Source: Butyricimonas faecalis | GTDB lineage: Bacteria; Bacteroidota; Bacteroidia; Bacteroidales; Marinifilaceae | Reading direction: 5' to 3' | DNA: 64,000 bases | Assembly (NCBI RefSeq): GCF_003991565.1 | Contig: NZ_CP032819.1 | Location: forward strand, 806,001 to 870,000 | In this document: piece after piece, positions 1-8,762 of the stretch | How positions within the stretch are numbered: the first letter of the stretch is position 1 | Layout of the letters: each line of letters opens with the position of its first letter | Program-made: the position numbers and the translations under genes | The notes under the pieces: generated by a model | What the model saw: only the letters and a program-made list of their open reading frames with translations | Told to the model about the DNA's origin: nothing | The model's database searches: none

Positions 1-429
1 CCAAACCTCGTGAACACGGTGAAAGGCTACGCGGAGCATGAACAGAACACGTTGACCCAAGTCGTGGAAGCCCGTGCAAAAGCCACGCAGATGCAGGTGA
101 ACTTTGATCAACTGGATGAGCAAACTATCAGGAAATTCAATAATATGCAAGGCGAACTTTCCTCTGCCCTCTCCCGTTTGCTGGCAATCTCCGAACAATA
201 CCCGGACTTGAAAGCCAACGAGAACTTCCGTGACTTACAAGCCCAACTGGAAGGGACAGAAAACCGTATTGCCGTCGAAAGACGTAAATTCAACGAGGAA
301 GTGAAAGATTATAACGCCTACATCCGCTCATTCCCCAAAAACATCATTGCCGGAATGTTCGGCTTCACCCCGAAACCTTACTTCGAGGCCACTGCCGGTG
401 CGGAAAAAGCTCCGGAAGTTAAGTTTTAA
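1..429 (+). CDS. lemA: LemA family protein (5' end missing)
   Basis: The frame is open from the first base, and the residues before the first GTG (P-N-L) join to VNTVKGYA to give the PNLVNTVKGYA motif typical of LemA, so the start lies left of the window and the GTG at base 10 is internal. The visible 142 codons are mostly predicted helix and end in the usual LemA tail (SFPKNIIAGMFGFTPKPYFEA). LemA proteins are about 190 residues, with one N-terminal membrane helix (missing here) and a helical bundle; their role is not well defined. Two TPM-domain genes follow on the same strand, a common Bacteroidales arrangement suggesting one operon. Confidence 0.93.
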   Translation, partial: PNLVNTVKGYAEHEQNTLTQVVEARAKATQMQVNFDQLDEQTIRKFNNMQGELSSALSRLLAISEQYPDLKANENFRDLQAQLEGTENRIAVERRKFNEEVKDYNAYIRSFPKNIIAGMFGFTPKPYFEATAGAEKAPEVKF

Positions 430-432
430 CCA

Positions 433-472
433 ACTACTACCCCCTCTAACTCCCCCTTACACAGGGGGAGGA
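433..472. repeat. C/G-tract palindromic spacer repeat, copy 1
   Basis: A block of C runs followed by a G run forms a small imperfect hairpin centred on TTACACAG. The 17-mer AACTCCCCCTTACACAG is identical to bases inside the element at 36007-36095. It sits in the 171-base spacer between lemA and the first TPM gene. It looks like a dispersed REP/MITE-like element; function unknown. Confidence 0.6.
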
Positions 473-563
473 CACGCTACATTGTAGCATGATAGCGCTC
501 CGTGTATTGGTCTCCCCCCGGAACAAGGGGAAGTCAGAACGCCTGCCTCGTGCGGCCGGAATC

Positions 564-592
564 CAAAATCTAAAATTTAAAATCTAAAATCC
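564..592. repeat. AT-rich spacer repeat (ATTTAAAATCTAAAAT family)
   Basis: Contains the 16-mer ATTTAAAATCTAAAAT (575-590), which recurs exactly at 10231-10246 and 50684-50699. It lies about 10 bases before the ATG at 601, where a ribosome binding site would be expected. Confidence 0.6.
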
Positions 593-600
593 ATCAGCTC

Positions 601-1035
601 ATGTCTCCCGAAAAGGCCTTTACCCAACAACAGAAAGACGCCATGGTAGCTGCCATCAAGCAAGCAGAAAAAGACACGTCCGGGGAAATCCGGGTACATA
701 TTGAAAATCATAGTAAAATAGACGTACTCGACCGGGCTGCCGACGTTTTTGCCCGCTTAAACATGCACAAAACGGCACAAAGAAACGGGGTTTTGATCTA
801 CGTGGCCTTACTCGACCACAAATCCGCCATCCTGGGAGATGCCGGGATCAACGCCAAAGTCCCCTCGGACTTCTGGGATTCGATCATGAAAAACATGATC
901 GGGAAATTCAAGGAAGGCAAGATCACGGAAGGCATCTGCGAGGCAGTCGTCACCGCCGGAGAACAACTGAAAGCGTACTTCCCCTACCAGGCTGACGACG
1001 TGAACGAACTCCCCGACGAAATCTCCTTCCAGTAA
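601..1035 (+). CDS. TPM domain protein, cytoplasmic type
   Basis: A 144-residue protein with the TPM (TLP18.3/Psb32/MOLO-1) fold. It shows an alpha/beta pattern with SGEIRVHIE near residue 28, NGVLIYVALLDHKSAILGDAGI near residues 60-80 and a final helical stretch. There is no signal peptide or membrane segment, unlike the next gene. It follows lemA and precedes a secreted TPM paralogue, a recurrent LemA-TPM-TPM set. TPM domains have been linked to phosphatase activity and to membrane-protein maintenance in other organisms, but the role here is unknown. The ATG at 601 is the only early start. Confidence 0.85.
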   Translation: MSPEKAFTQQQKDAMVAAIKQAEKDTSGEIRVHIENHSKIDVLDRAADVFARLNMHKTAQRNGVLIYVALLDHKSAILGDAGINAKVPSDFWDSIMKNMIGKFKEGKITEGICEAVVTAGEQLKAYFPYQADDVNELPDEISFQ

Positions 1036-1091
1036 AGAGGAATCACGATTTTGTACGAAAACCCGTACTCTAATTTGTAACTTATAGCAAA

Positions 1092-1865
1092 ATGATAAAA
1101 AGACTTTTCATATTATTCGCCTTCATCGCGGGAACCCTGTTTACCGTTCAAGCCCAAGATATTCCGGAACCCATGAGCCCGAAACGCATCGTGAATGATT
1201 TCACGGGATTATTCAGTACCCAGGAACGGGAGGCGTTGGAGAAAAAACTGGTAAACTTCAACACCAACTCCTCCACCCAGATCGCCGTGGTCACCGTGCC
1301 TTCACTCAACGGGTACGACATCAACGACTACGCGGCCCGTCTCGGGGAAAAATGGGGTGTCGGCCAAAAGGGAAAAGACAACGGCATTGTCATTCTGATT
1401 AAACCGAAATCCGGAAGAGAAAAAGGAGAAGTAGCCATTTCCGTCGGTTACGGGCTAGAAGGCGTTGTTCCGGACATAACGGCATCCCGCATCATCCGGA
1501 ATGAAATCATTCCCGCTTTCCAGGCTGACAACTACTACAAGGGCATTGACAAAGCCACTGATGTACTAATCGACTTATCCAAAGGCGAATATACCGCAGA
1601 CGAGTATAAGAAAAAGAGTGAAGGCAGTCCCCTTGACATCGTGATCGGGGTCATCATTTTCGCGATCATCCTATCACTCATATACCGGAAACGAGGAGGC
1701 GGTGGTTACTCGCCCGGTCACACCTCCGGTAGCGGAGGATTCTTCATTTTCCCCATGGGAGGCAGCAGTAGCGGAGGATTCGGCGGATTCAGCAGCGGTG
1801 GCGGGTCATTCGGCGGATTCGGGGGCGGTTCATTCGGAGGTGGAGGTTCCAGTGGTAGCTGGTAA
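1092..1865 (+). CDS. TPM domain protein with signal peptide and Gly-rich tail (YgcG-like)
   Basis: 257 residues. A signal peptide (about 1-21, cleaved after VQA) leads into a periplasmic TPM domain with FTGLFS near 33-38, STQIAVVTVPSLNG and KDNGIVILI. A single membrane helix follows at about 181-198, ended by RKRGGGG, and then a tail made almost only of Gly, Ser and Phe. This is the YgcG/TPM membrane-protein architecture usually found beside LemA. Function is unknown. The gene ends 12 bases from the convergent gene on the other strand, with no clear terminator between them. Confidence 0.88.
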   Translation: MIKRLFILFAFIAGTLFTVQAQDIPEPMSPKRIVNDFTGLFSTQEREALEKKLVNFNTNSSTQIAVVTVPSLNGYDINDYAARLGEKWGVGQKGKDNGIVILIKPKSGREKGEVAISVGYGLEGVVPDITASRIIRNEIIPAFQADNYYKGIDKATDVLIDLSKGEYTADEYKKKSEGSPLDIVIGVIIFAIILSLIYRKRGGGGYSPGHTSGSGGFFIFPMGGSSSGGFGGFSSGGGSFGGFGGGSFGGGGSSGSW

Positions 1866-1877
1866 CCGACCACTTGA

Positions 1878-2342
1878 TCAACGGATCCATTCGATAAAAC
1901 GATCGGCGTACTTGATGTACAGCAACACCCACACCAGAAAGCGGGCAAAACGCCCCACGAGCATATAGAAAGCAGACATTCTCGGACGGACACGATAGAA
2001 CCCGAGGGCAATGGCGAACAAATCACCCACGACGGGTAACCACGTGAAAAGAGCAAGCCAAACGCCATAACGATCTACGTGTTCCTTTTGTTGCTCCAGT
2101 TTTTCCCGCTTCACCTTAAACCAGCGCTCGATCCAGTCCCAGCGTCCCAACCATCCTATCCAGTACGAGGTCAACCCACCCAACCAGTTTCCCACCGTGG
2201 CTATCGCCAAGCATCCCCACACGTTTCCTCCTAATGCCAACACGCCTACCAACAGCACGTCAGCACTCATCGGGATAATCGTTGACGCGAGAAAAGAACC
2301 GATAAACAACCCCCAATATCCTAAACTTACCAGTGTATCCAT
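1878..2342 (-). CDS. YqaA/DedA-like SNARE-associated family membrane protein
   Basis: 154 residues with four or five hydrophobic segments. The N-terminal part reads GYWGLFIGSFLASTIIPMSADVLL followed by GNVWGCLAIATVGNWLGG, and a later WLPVVGDLFAIALGF-type segment matches the short YqaA branch of the DedA/SNARE-associated family. These are inner-membrane proteins thought to move lipid carriers or ions; the substrate is not known here. The start is 3 bases from the stop of the upstream DUF2157 gene, so the two are probably cotranscribed. Confidence 0.85.
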   Translation of the reverse strand: MDTLVSLGYWGLFIGSFLASTIIPMSADVLLVGVLALGGNVWGCLAIATVGNWLGGLTSYWIGWLGRWDWIERWFKVKREKLEQQKEHVDRYGVWLALFTWLPVVGDLFAIALGFYRVRPRMSAFYMLVGRFARFLVWVLLYIKYADRFIEWIR

Positions 2343-2345
2343 ACT

Positions 2346-3410
2346 TTAATTCATATCATCATTCAGTTTCTTCGAGTCACGTAGAAACTCCAAGTGCCAT
2401 ATTTTCTCTGCTTTACGTCCCAGCAACCAGAAAGATACAGCCAGGATAAAAAAGAACAACCCGGCATGCATAACATCCCATAACAAGGAAAAATATAACG
2501 TGTAAATACCCAGTAGAAAAAAAGTGATCCCGAACCCGCGGGCAACAGCATCATCTCGTTTCAAACCTATAAATATGGCAACCGCCGCCCCCAGAAGAAT
2601 CAACAAATTCCAAGTCCACAGCTCCACCTGTTTCGTGGAATACCAGCGAATCCAACTTTCCGAATTCCCGAATACAGAAAGAAACCATAACGAGATAAAC
2701 AGGTAAAGCATCCCTACCACGTATGTCGAATAATCAAAAGTTGTGAACCATTTCTTCTTGGCCAACAGGAAACGACATGCCACCAGCAATCCCCCGAAAA
2801 CCACGTAACGCAGTGGGTAATTCAGTCCTAGAAAATGATTGCTCCAGTCCGTCAAATACCCCGTCTCGGCCCCATACCACGCTCCCAGCGACAACAGGGC
2901 AAACACCCACACCTGTACCGACAAGAAATAAAAACCCAGTACGCCATAAATCACCGCCGCCAACAGAAAAAGCAACGAGAAATGCCCGCTTCCGCTATCC
3001 AGGGCAGCCCCCAAATAACCTACCGATACAGCCGTCAGCAGTACGCCAAGAAAAAGAATCGTCTCGTTACTGAAAACCTTGTAAGGCATCCGCTTCCGCC
3101 GTTTCCACCCCCAGTAATACACCAAAGTCGCCAGCACGGCAAACACGCCGCTAGCCAAAGAATAAGAGGAAAGAAACAATCTCTCGAGTAAACCCATGAT
3201 CAAATGATCTGCCAACACCGATACCACGGCAATCACCCCGCAAATGATGGCAATCCAGAACGAGTACTTCGCCAATTCCTTCCATTCGAAAGAACGCACC
3301 GTATAACTCTCCTTCAACCGATCCGCCGTACTCGTGTCAATCGTGCCTTCCGCCTCCCACTGCTCGATCACTCGTTTCAACAAATCCCCTTGTGACTTAT
3401 TTAACTTCAT
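2346..3410 (-). CDS. DUF2157 domain-containing membrane protein
   Basis: 354 residues. The N-terminal 40 or so residues are soluble (LNKSQGDLLKRVIEQWEAEG, then TADRLKESY) and match the start of DUF2157. About nine or ten hydrophobic helices follow, starting near residue 48 (KYSFWIAIICGVIAVVSVLA), with short charged loops and a charged C-terminus. The family has no assigned activity. It is the first gene of a leftward pair with the YqaA-like gene and is divergent from the M20 hydrolase, with a 96-base shared promoter region. Confidence 0.8.
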   Translation of the reverse strand: MKLNKSQGDLLKRVIEQWEAEGTIDTSTADRLKESYTVRSFEWKELAKYSFWIAIICGVIAVVSVLADHLIMGLLERLFLSSYSLASGVFAVLATLVYYWGWKRRKRMPYKVFSNETILFLGVLLTAVSVGYLGAALDSGSGHFSLLFLLAAVIYGVLGFYFLSVQVWVFALLSLGAWYGAETGYLTDWSNHFLGLNYPLRYVVFGGLLVACRFLLAKKKWFTTFDYSTYVVGMLYLFISLWFLSVFGNSESWIRWYSTKQVELWTWNLLILLGAAVAIFIGLKRDDAVARGFGITFFLLGIYTLYFSLLWDVMHAGLFFFILAVSFWLLGRKAEKIWHLEFLRDSKKLNDDMN

Positions 3411-3506
3411 GACTGCTTTCTTTTATAATTCGACGTAAAGATAGAAAATAAATGTAACCACACGAACAATTAATTATTTTACCTTCGCGGTGTAAATTGA
3501 AAAATT

Positions 3507-4643
3507 ATGCAAAGCAATACCTTTTACCAGATACGCCGGGAATTGCACCAACATCCCGAACTCTCGGGGCACGAGGCTCAGACGGCCCGTTTCGTCGAGG
3601 ATAAATTACAAGCGTTCAACCCGACTAAAGTCATTCGTCACGTGGGTGGCCACGGGCTGCTCGTTGAATACTTCTTCTCGGAAGATGGCCCTACCCTCCT
3701 GTTTCGGGCTGACATGGATGCCGTTGCGGTACAGGAACCGGACGATATGCTCTACCATTCACAGAATCCGGGAGTAGCACACAAATGCGGCCATGACGGC
3801 CACACAACCATATTACTCCGGTTTGCCCAAATGCTGTCGGAACACCCGTTGACCAAAGGACGCGTACTGCTCCTTTTTCAACCGGCAGAAGAGGATGGTA
3901 GCGGAGCAAAAGCCGTGATGGACACGAAAGTACTAGATTACTACAAGATCGACAAAGCGTTTGCCCTACACAACATCCCGGGCTATCCCGCTTCCGCCGT
4001 TCTTTGCAAAGAAGGCAGCTTCACGTGTGCCGTAGTAAGCGTTTCCATCTCGCTCACGGGGAAAACATCACACGCGGCCGAACCCCAAAAAGGCATCAGT
4101 CCCATTCCCGCCACGCTCAGCATTGTTGACAAACTGTTACGTTGGAACAACACAGACATTCAATCTGACGACTACTTTCTTTCCACGATCGTGGAAATTC
4201 ACGTCGGTGAAGAGGCATACGGAGTATCGGCGGGCAACAGCGTAATCCGGGCCACACTCCGGGCCAAAACCGACAAACTCTTACACCAACACGCTCAACA
4301 ATTGAAAGAGTTGGTTGCCACCGAATGTGAACGTACCCCCGACCTGCAACACGAGATGGAATGGTTGGAACCTTTCTCCGCCAATGAAAACGACTCGCAG
4401 TCCGTAAGCCTGATTAAAAGTGCGGCCATTCGCAATGATTTGCCGTACATAGAATTACAGACACCCTTCAGTTGGGGAGAAGACTTCGGATTATTCACGC
4501 AACAATACAAAGGAGCCCTATTCGGTTTGGGGGCCGGGGAAAACTGTGCTCCACTCCACTCCCCACGATACGATTTCCCGGACGAGGTGATTGAAACGGG
4601 AGCAACCCTGTTTTACATGATCGCTGAAGAAAATCAAAGATGA
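3507..4643 (+). CDS. M20 family amidohydrolase (M20D, hippurate/IAA-amino-acid hydrolase type)
   Basis: 378 residues, the usual length for M20D enzymes. The metal-site motifs are in order: RELHQHPELSGHE near the start, FRADMDAVAVQE around 66, CGHDGHTT around 93, FQPAEEDGSGA around 125 and HSPRYDFPDE near 350. The enzyme should cleave N-acyl amino acids or related amides in the cytoplasm using two divalent metals. It has no signal peptide. The substrate cannot be told from sequence. It stands alone, divergent from the DUF2157 gene and convergent with the clostripain-like gene. Confidence 0.9.
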   Translation: MQSNTFYQIRRELHQHPELSGHEAQTARFVEDKLQAFNPTKVIRHVGGHGLLVEYFFSEDGPTLLFRADMDAVAVQEPDDMLYHSQNPGVAHKCGHDGHTTILLRFAQMLSEHPLTKGRVLLLFQPAEEDGSGAKAVMDTKVLDYYKIDKAFALHNIPGYPASAVLCKEGSFTCAVVSVSISLTGKTSHAAEPQKGISPIPATLSIVDKLLRWNNTDIQSDDYFLSTIVEIHVGEEAYGVSAGNSVIRATLRAKTDKLLHQHAQQLKELVATECERTPDLQHEMEWLEPFSANENDSQSVSLIKSAAIRNDLPYIELQTPFSWGEDFGLFTQQYKGALFGLGAGENCAPLHSPRYDFPDEVIETGATLFYMIAEENQR

Positions 4644-4765
4644 TTAAGTGTACCACGATAGAATGCTAAGAAACCGACTCCCGTGATATTACTCACATCT
4701 TACCCAAATAAAGTAGTAAATATACCCAAATAATCCCACATACTCAGAGATCATTTGAAGTTTAC

Positions 4766-4823
4766 TCGTAGCTCAACCATTACAGGACGGCTGAGCTACG
4801 GATGAACAACGGTTGAGCTACGA
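4766..4823. repeat. Word-repeat cluster A: inverted and direct copies of GAGCTACG
   Basis: In the 262-base spacer 4644-4905, TCGTAGCTCAACC (4766-4778) and GGTTGAGCTACGA (4811-4823) are exact 13-base reverse complements. A third copy, GGCTGAGCTACGGA (4789-4802), lies between them in direct order with the right copy. Just upstream TACCCAAATAA occurs twice and downstream TCAGTAG occurs twice. The 13-bp stem with a 32-base loop could act as a terminator-like hairpin between convergent genes, but the third copy is not needed for that. Confidence 0.7.
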
Positions 4824-4905
4824 ATAAGGGGGAGTATTTCCCTAGCTTCTCAGTAGGATTTCCCATCGTTTTCAGTAGAAGTTGTTTCTGATGATTACAT
4901 ATTAC

Positions 4906-6075
4906 TTATTCCGTCACCGCATCATAAACTCTCGCCCAGGAAAAGTTCCAATAAGCCTTTGTTTCGGTAGTCCATACACCAAGAGGAATGTAAGTTGCTA
5001 TTCCACTGAATGTATCATCGGATATTTCTGTATAATAAAATGGGTTAGTTGCTTTTTTATGGATCACGACCTGGTTATCCAAAAAGTCTCGAAACTCCTC
5101 ATAAAGTCGTCCTTCCCCCCCTGTCACATGCTTTATATACTCTCCTAAATCAAAAAACATATAGTGTTTACCATACTCCACTTTAGGATAACACCAAACA
5201 TCATTTTTTCCCCAACCGGCAACCACCTCTTTTTCCCCTTTCAAAATTTCCCGGGTAAGATCAAATAAATGCTCCATCCCGTCCATTTTAATTAATGCTA
5301 TTGTTCCAAATCGACTAGCTGCATTATACGTGTTATAATAATTCCAAAATTCATCACACACTTTCACCAAATCCTTTTCCAAATCGGCCCCCTTCCCCCA
5401 GAAATAAGGCATCACTCGGTCGTAAGGGAAACCCGGTGCTGGCAGTTCAGCGGGGGAAGCGATCACGTATTTTGCTTTTTCCCGTAAATCATAAAGCACT
5501 TCAATAGAAGACATCATGCAAGCATCGAACAAGATAAACTCCAGATTCTCCTTATTAAAAGGAATTGCCTTTGCCATATCCCGCGTATCCATCAAATTAC
5601 CACCATCATCACCAAAACTCCGAGTAAGTCTGGGTTCCTGATACAAATACCGACTACGCCCAAGATTAGGAGGCAGCCATCCCGAAGCGTGTGAACCGAG
5701 AATTAATCCATACGAATCTGACGGGTACAACTCCTGCATCTCGTTCAACACCTCTTTCAGCACTTCCGGATCTGCAGAATCCATCTCCTCATACGTTTTC
5801 AACACCTGCTTTTCCACCTCTTTTCCTTTAAACTGGAACGTGTAAAGTTCCGGAGTGGAACCGCGACCATCAAAATAAATAACAATATTCGCATTATAAC
5901 TCTTTTTCCATGCAACCATCATATCATTGATATTCTTCTGCATTGCAGACGAAAGAGTATTATCACCCGCCAAGTAAACCATCAACGTCCTCGTCTTCTG
6001 CGGCTCCACATCATCTTTCCCGCAGGACACGAGGAAAAAGAAAAGGATCACTCCTATATATTGTATAATTCGCAT
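4906..6075 (-). CDS. Clostripain-related cysteine peptidase (C11 family), lipoprotein
   Basis: With the ATG at 6075 the protein has 389 residues and opens with a lipoprotein signal peptide (FFFLVSC, Cys-18). This start also has AAGGAAG just upstream. The frame stays open to 6234, but that would overlap the U32 gene and bury the signal peptide. C11 signatures follow: TLMVYLAGDNTLSSAM near 30-45, catalytic His in LGSHASGW (about 129) and catalytic Cys in FDACMMSS (about 186). Such lipoproteins are surface or periplasmic cysteine peptidases with Arg/Lys preference; the target is unknown. Confidence 0.9.
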   Translation of the reverse strand: MRIIQYIGVILFFFLVSCGKDDVEPQKTRTLMVYLAGDNTLSSAMQKNINDMMVAWKKSYNANIVIYFDGRGSTPELYTFQFKGKEVEKQVLKTYEEMDSADPEVLKEVLNEMQELYPSDSYGLILGSHASGWLPPNLGRSRYLYQEPRLTRSFGDDGGNLMDTRDMAKAIPFNKENLEFILFDACMMSSIEVLYDLREKAKYVIASPAELPAPGFPYDRVMPYFWGKGADLEKDLVKVCDEFWNYYNTYNAASRFGTIALIKMDGMEHLFDLTREILKGEKEVVAGWGKNDVWCYPKVEYGKHYMFFDLGEYIKHVTGGEGRLYEEFRDFLDNQVVIHKKATNPFYYTEISDDTFSGIATYIPLGVWTTETKAYWNFSWARVYDAVTE

Positions 6076-6206
6076 AACTTCCTTATAATAAATACATAAA
6101 CTCATGCAAAATAATAAAAAATACCCATATATTCCAATTATATCACGTATTTTTATAATACATTCCGTTGCAAAGTGGTATATAAATACTATAAACAGAT
6201 TATCTA

Positions 6207-8015
6207 TTACATAGATAGTACCTTCATGAAACAATGTTTACAATCAAATTCAAGCCGGAACCGCCCCAAATTGTTAGAAAGGTACAACGGTAACTTCAGT
6301 GCCTTATCCTTCCCCGTCTTACGACACATACCCAATTCGAACAACAGGCAATAGCGGGTAGTCATCACCTCCCGGCCACTCTTCCTGTTTCCGGCTTCAA
6401 ACCCCGGTTCAAGCGTCTCCACACCATGCTCCCGGTAGAACTCCGTCGCGAGACGATTCACCACGTTCAGTCGCCAATCGGCAGGCCCGGTATATTTCAC
6501 GTCCCAGTTCAAAGGCTCCTGCACCCATCTCTCCCGTTGCTCTTCCCGTTCCCGACTCAAAGCATCCAGTAATTGCCGACGATAACCATTCACCACGGAA
6601 GAAGGTATAAATAACACCGTTTCATCGTGATACTCCACCTCACAACAATCGAACTCCGTATCCCCACTCTTCCGCAATTGCCCGACTACACGTTCTGCCT
6701 GTACAGGATTCGTGGCCTTCTCGAATGTCTCGTCACTCCGAACACTCACAGAAACACCATTCTCGTCCGTGGCCACCAATACCAGCCGAGCATCCTCCGC
6801 GTAGACATCAATTTTCACCTTGATTTTTCTCACGGAAGTTCCTTTCGCCAGGCGTGTCACGAACTCGTGGTCATAATTCCGGTACAACAACGTTCCCGGT
6901 TTCACGTTCACTTTCTCGTTGCATGTCAGTCGATTTCCTTCGGCCGTGTTCACCTTCACCCCCTGCAATTCCCGACCGTCAAAGTAACACAATCCATCCG
7001 CGTTATGCAGGGGTTCCAACGGTTCCACCCACATCTGGTTTCCCTTCACCTGTTTCACCACGGCCACCTTCTTCCCCATTGACTTCGGAGAATCCATGTT
7101 CACCATACCCGGTTTCCTCTGCTTGAAAAAATAGTCCGTGTATCCCCGGTTAAAACTTCGCTCGGGATCGGCCTCGAAACTGGCCTTCACGTATCCGGCA
7201 CCCACACGTGCCAAATTCTCATCGCGAGCCACGATTACATCCAGACGACCGGAATAGTAATTCGTAACATTTGCCACATAATCCGCTTCCTTCAACCGGC
7301 CCTCGATTTTAAAAGAATCAATGCCCGCCTCCACCAATTCCGACAAGTGAGCCGACAAGTTCAAATCCTTCAGTGAAAGTACATATTTATCCTTTAACAC
7401 CACCTTTCCCGCATCATCCTCCACGGTCCACCGCATCCGACAGGCTTGGGCACATTCGCCCCGGTTAGCCGAGCGATTCGTCAGGTAATACGACATGTAG
7501 CATTGCCCGCTTAAACTAACACACAAGGCCCCATGGACAAAGTATTCCAACTCGGCCTTCACCTCCCGGCGAATCTCCCGTAACTGCTCCAACGACAACT
7601 CCCGCGCCAACACGATACGTTGGAATCCCAGTCGGTCCAAAAACTTGATTCGCTCCAAGTCATAATTATGCATCTGCGTGCTGGCGTGTAGTGCTATCGG
7701 AGGTAAATCCAACTTCAGTACGGCCGGATCCTGCACGATAATAGCATCCACGCCTATCCTGTACAAGTCATGAATCAAACGTTCCACCTCCGGCAACTCT
7801 TCGTCGTAGAGAATCGTGTTTAACGTAACAAATACCCGGCAATAAAACCGATGTGCATACCGTACCGCCTTCTCGATGTCCTCCAGACTGTTGCCCACCG
7901 CTTTCCGAGCCCCGAAAGCCGGACCGCCGATATACACGGCATCCGCGCCGTTATTGATAGCAGCAATCGCCACATCAACATTCTTTGCCGGGGAAAGTAG
8001 CTCCACTCTTCTCAT
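6207..8015 (-). CDS. U32 family peptidase-like protein (RlhA/YdcP-like)
   Basis: 602 residues. It begins RRVELLSPAKNVDVAIAAI with GADAVYIGG, the start of the U32 TIM-barrel domain, and carries a Cys-rich core around residues 166-192 (GALCVSLSGQCYMS, GECAQACRM) that in this family holds an iron-sulphur cluster. The C-terminal region is a second domain ending in FDCKHCFMKVLSM. U32 members such as E. coli RlhA modify RNA, whereas the collagenase label is historical. The start overlaps the stop of bioD by 4 bases (ATGA), so it is translated from the biotin operon message, though no direct role in biotin synthesis is known. Confidence 0.88.
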   Translation of the reverse strand: MRRVELLSPAKNVDVAIAAINNGADAVYIGGPAFGARKAVGNSLEDIEKAVRYAHRFYCRVFVTLNTILYDEELPEVERLIHDLYRIGVDAIIVQDPAVLKLDLPPIALHASTQMHNYDLERIKFLDRLGFQRIVLARELSLEQLREIRREVKAELEYFVHGALCVSLSGQCYMSYYLTNRSANRGECAQACRMRWTVEDDAGKVVLKDKYVLSLKDLNLSAHLSELVEAGIDSFKIEGRLKEADYVANVTNYYSGRLDVIVARDENLARVGAGYVKASFEADPERSFNRGYTDYFFKQRKPGMVNMDSPKSMGKKVAVVKQVKGNQMWVEPLEPLHNADGLCYFDGRELQGVKVNTAEGNRLTCNEKVNVKPGTLLYRNYDHEFVTRLAKGTSVRKIKVKIDVYAEDARLVLVATDENGVSVSVRSDETFEKATNPVQAERVVGQLRKSGDTEFDCCEVEYHDETVLFIPSSVVNGYRRQLLDALSREREEQRERWVQEPLNWDVKYTGPADWRLNVVNRLATEFYREHGVETLEPGFEAGNRKSGREVMTTRYCLLFELGMCRKTGKDKALKLPLYLSNNLGRFRLEFDCKHCFMKVLSM

Positions 8016-8692
8016 TCCCTGCCCTCCAACGCACTGACATCCACGTCCGGGTAATCGTTTCCGTGTACCACGGGTACCTCGATCAATGCCGTCGACGGGA
8101 AATACTGCTCCAGATACTGTTTGAATATCGTGATCGAATCATTCGTGATCCACTCGCTGTCATTCGGGAAACGGTTGTACACGAGAGAAGCCACCTCGAT
8201 TCCCCGCGTACGGCAGAGTTCCAAACTCATCAGCGTGTGATTAATACTTCCCAGCTTGGATGAGGCCACAAGAATCAACGGATGTCCATGCTCTTGAATA
8301 TAGTCGATCGTGAAGTAATCCCGAGTAACAGGCACGTATAGTCCCCCGGCTCCCTCCAACAACACCACGTCATACAAAGCATCCAACTTACGAGTAGACG
8401 CCTCAATTCGATCCATGTCCAGCGTTACCTTGTCGATCTCCGCTGCCAGATGAGGCGAGGCGGGATACGTCATCACGTAAGGACACGTCGTCCCGTCCTT
8501 ATCCACGGGTTGCGGTTCGATCCCCATAATCTCCCGGTGCTTCAGAATATCCTCCGATATTCCGACACATCCCGTCTGTATAAACTTCTGGGTAATCACG
8601 TTTACCCCTCTTTTTCTCAAAGAGCGAGCCAGCAAGCCGGTTACTACCGACTTCCCAGTATCCGTATCTATTCCACTTACAAAATATACCAC
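8012..8692 (-). CDS. bioD: Dethiobiotin synthase
   Basis: 226 residues. The P-loop GIDTDTGKSVVTG lies at about 7-19 and LEGAGGLYVPV near 114-124, both diagnostic of BioD. It forms the ureido ring of dethiobiotin from 7,8-diaminopelargonate, CO2 and ATP in the cytoplasm. It is the sixth bio gene of the leftward operon, 70 bases after bioC, and its end overlaps the U32 gene by 4 bases. The upstream spacer carries a short AT-rich tandem repeat. Confidence 0.95.
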   Translation of the reverse strand: MVYFVSGIDTDTGKSVVTGLLARSLRKRGVNVITQKFIQTGCVGISEDILKHREIMGIEPQPVDKDGTTCPYVMTYPASPHLAAEIDKVTLDMDRIEASTRKLDALYDVVLLEGAGGLYVPVTRDYFTIDYIQEHGHPLILVASSKLGSINHTLMSLELCRTRGIEVASLVYNRFPNDSEWITNDSITIFKQYLEQYFPSTALIEVPVVHGNDYPDVDVSALEGRE

Positions 8693-8697
8693 GTTAT

Positions 8698-8730
8698 TGA
8701 TTTTTGATTTATGATTTACGATTTATGATT
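8698..8730. repeat. Short tandem AT repeat upstream of bioD
   Basis: The units TGATTTTTGATTTATGATTT and ACGATTTATGATT make four degenerate copies of an 8-9 base unit (GATTTATGA/GATTTACGA). It fills the spacer directly before the bioD ATG on the minus strand. C-rich sequence resembling the spacer repeat at 433 follows at 8735-8757. Confidence 0.5.
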
Positions 8731-8762
8731 AAACTCCCACCCTCTCCCTTTGGGGTACTCTG

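Noticed and set aside
1702..1968. Alternative frame through the Gly-rich tail of the TPM protein
   Set aside because: It arises from the repetitive GGN codons of the real gene and runs past its stop into the convergent gene.
4766..4823. CRISPR-like array
   Set aside because: The copies are short, unevenly spaced and in mixed orientation in all three clusters; no cas genes are present.
6076..6234. N-terminal extension of the clostripain-like protein up to 6234
   Set aside because: The extra 53 residues would overlap the U32 gene and place a second hydrophobic stretch before a clear lipoprotein signal; the ATG at 6075 has a good ribosome binding site.
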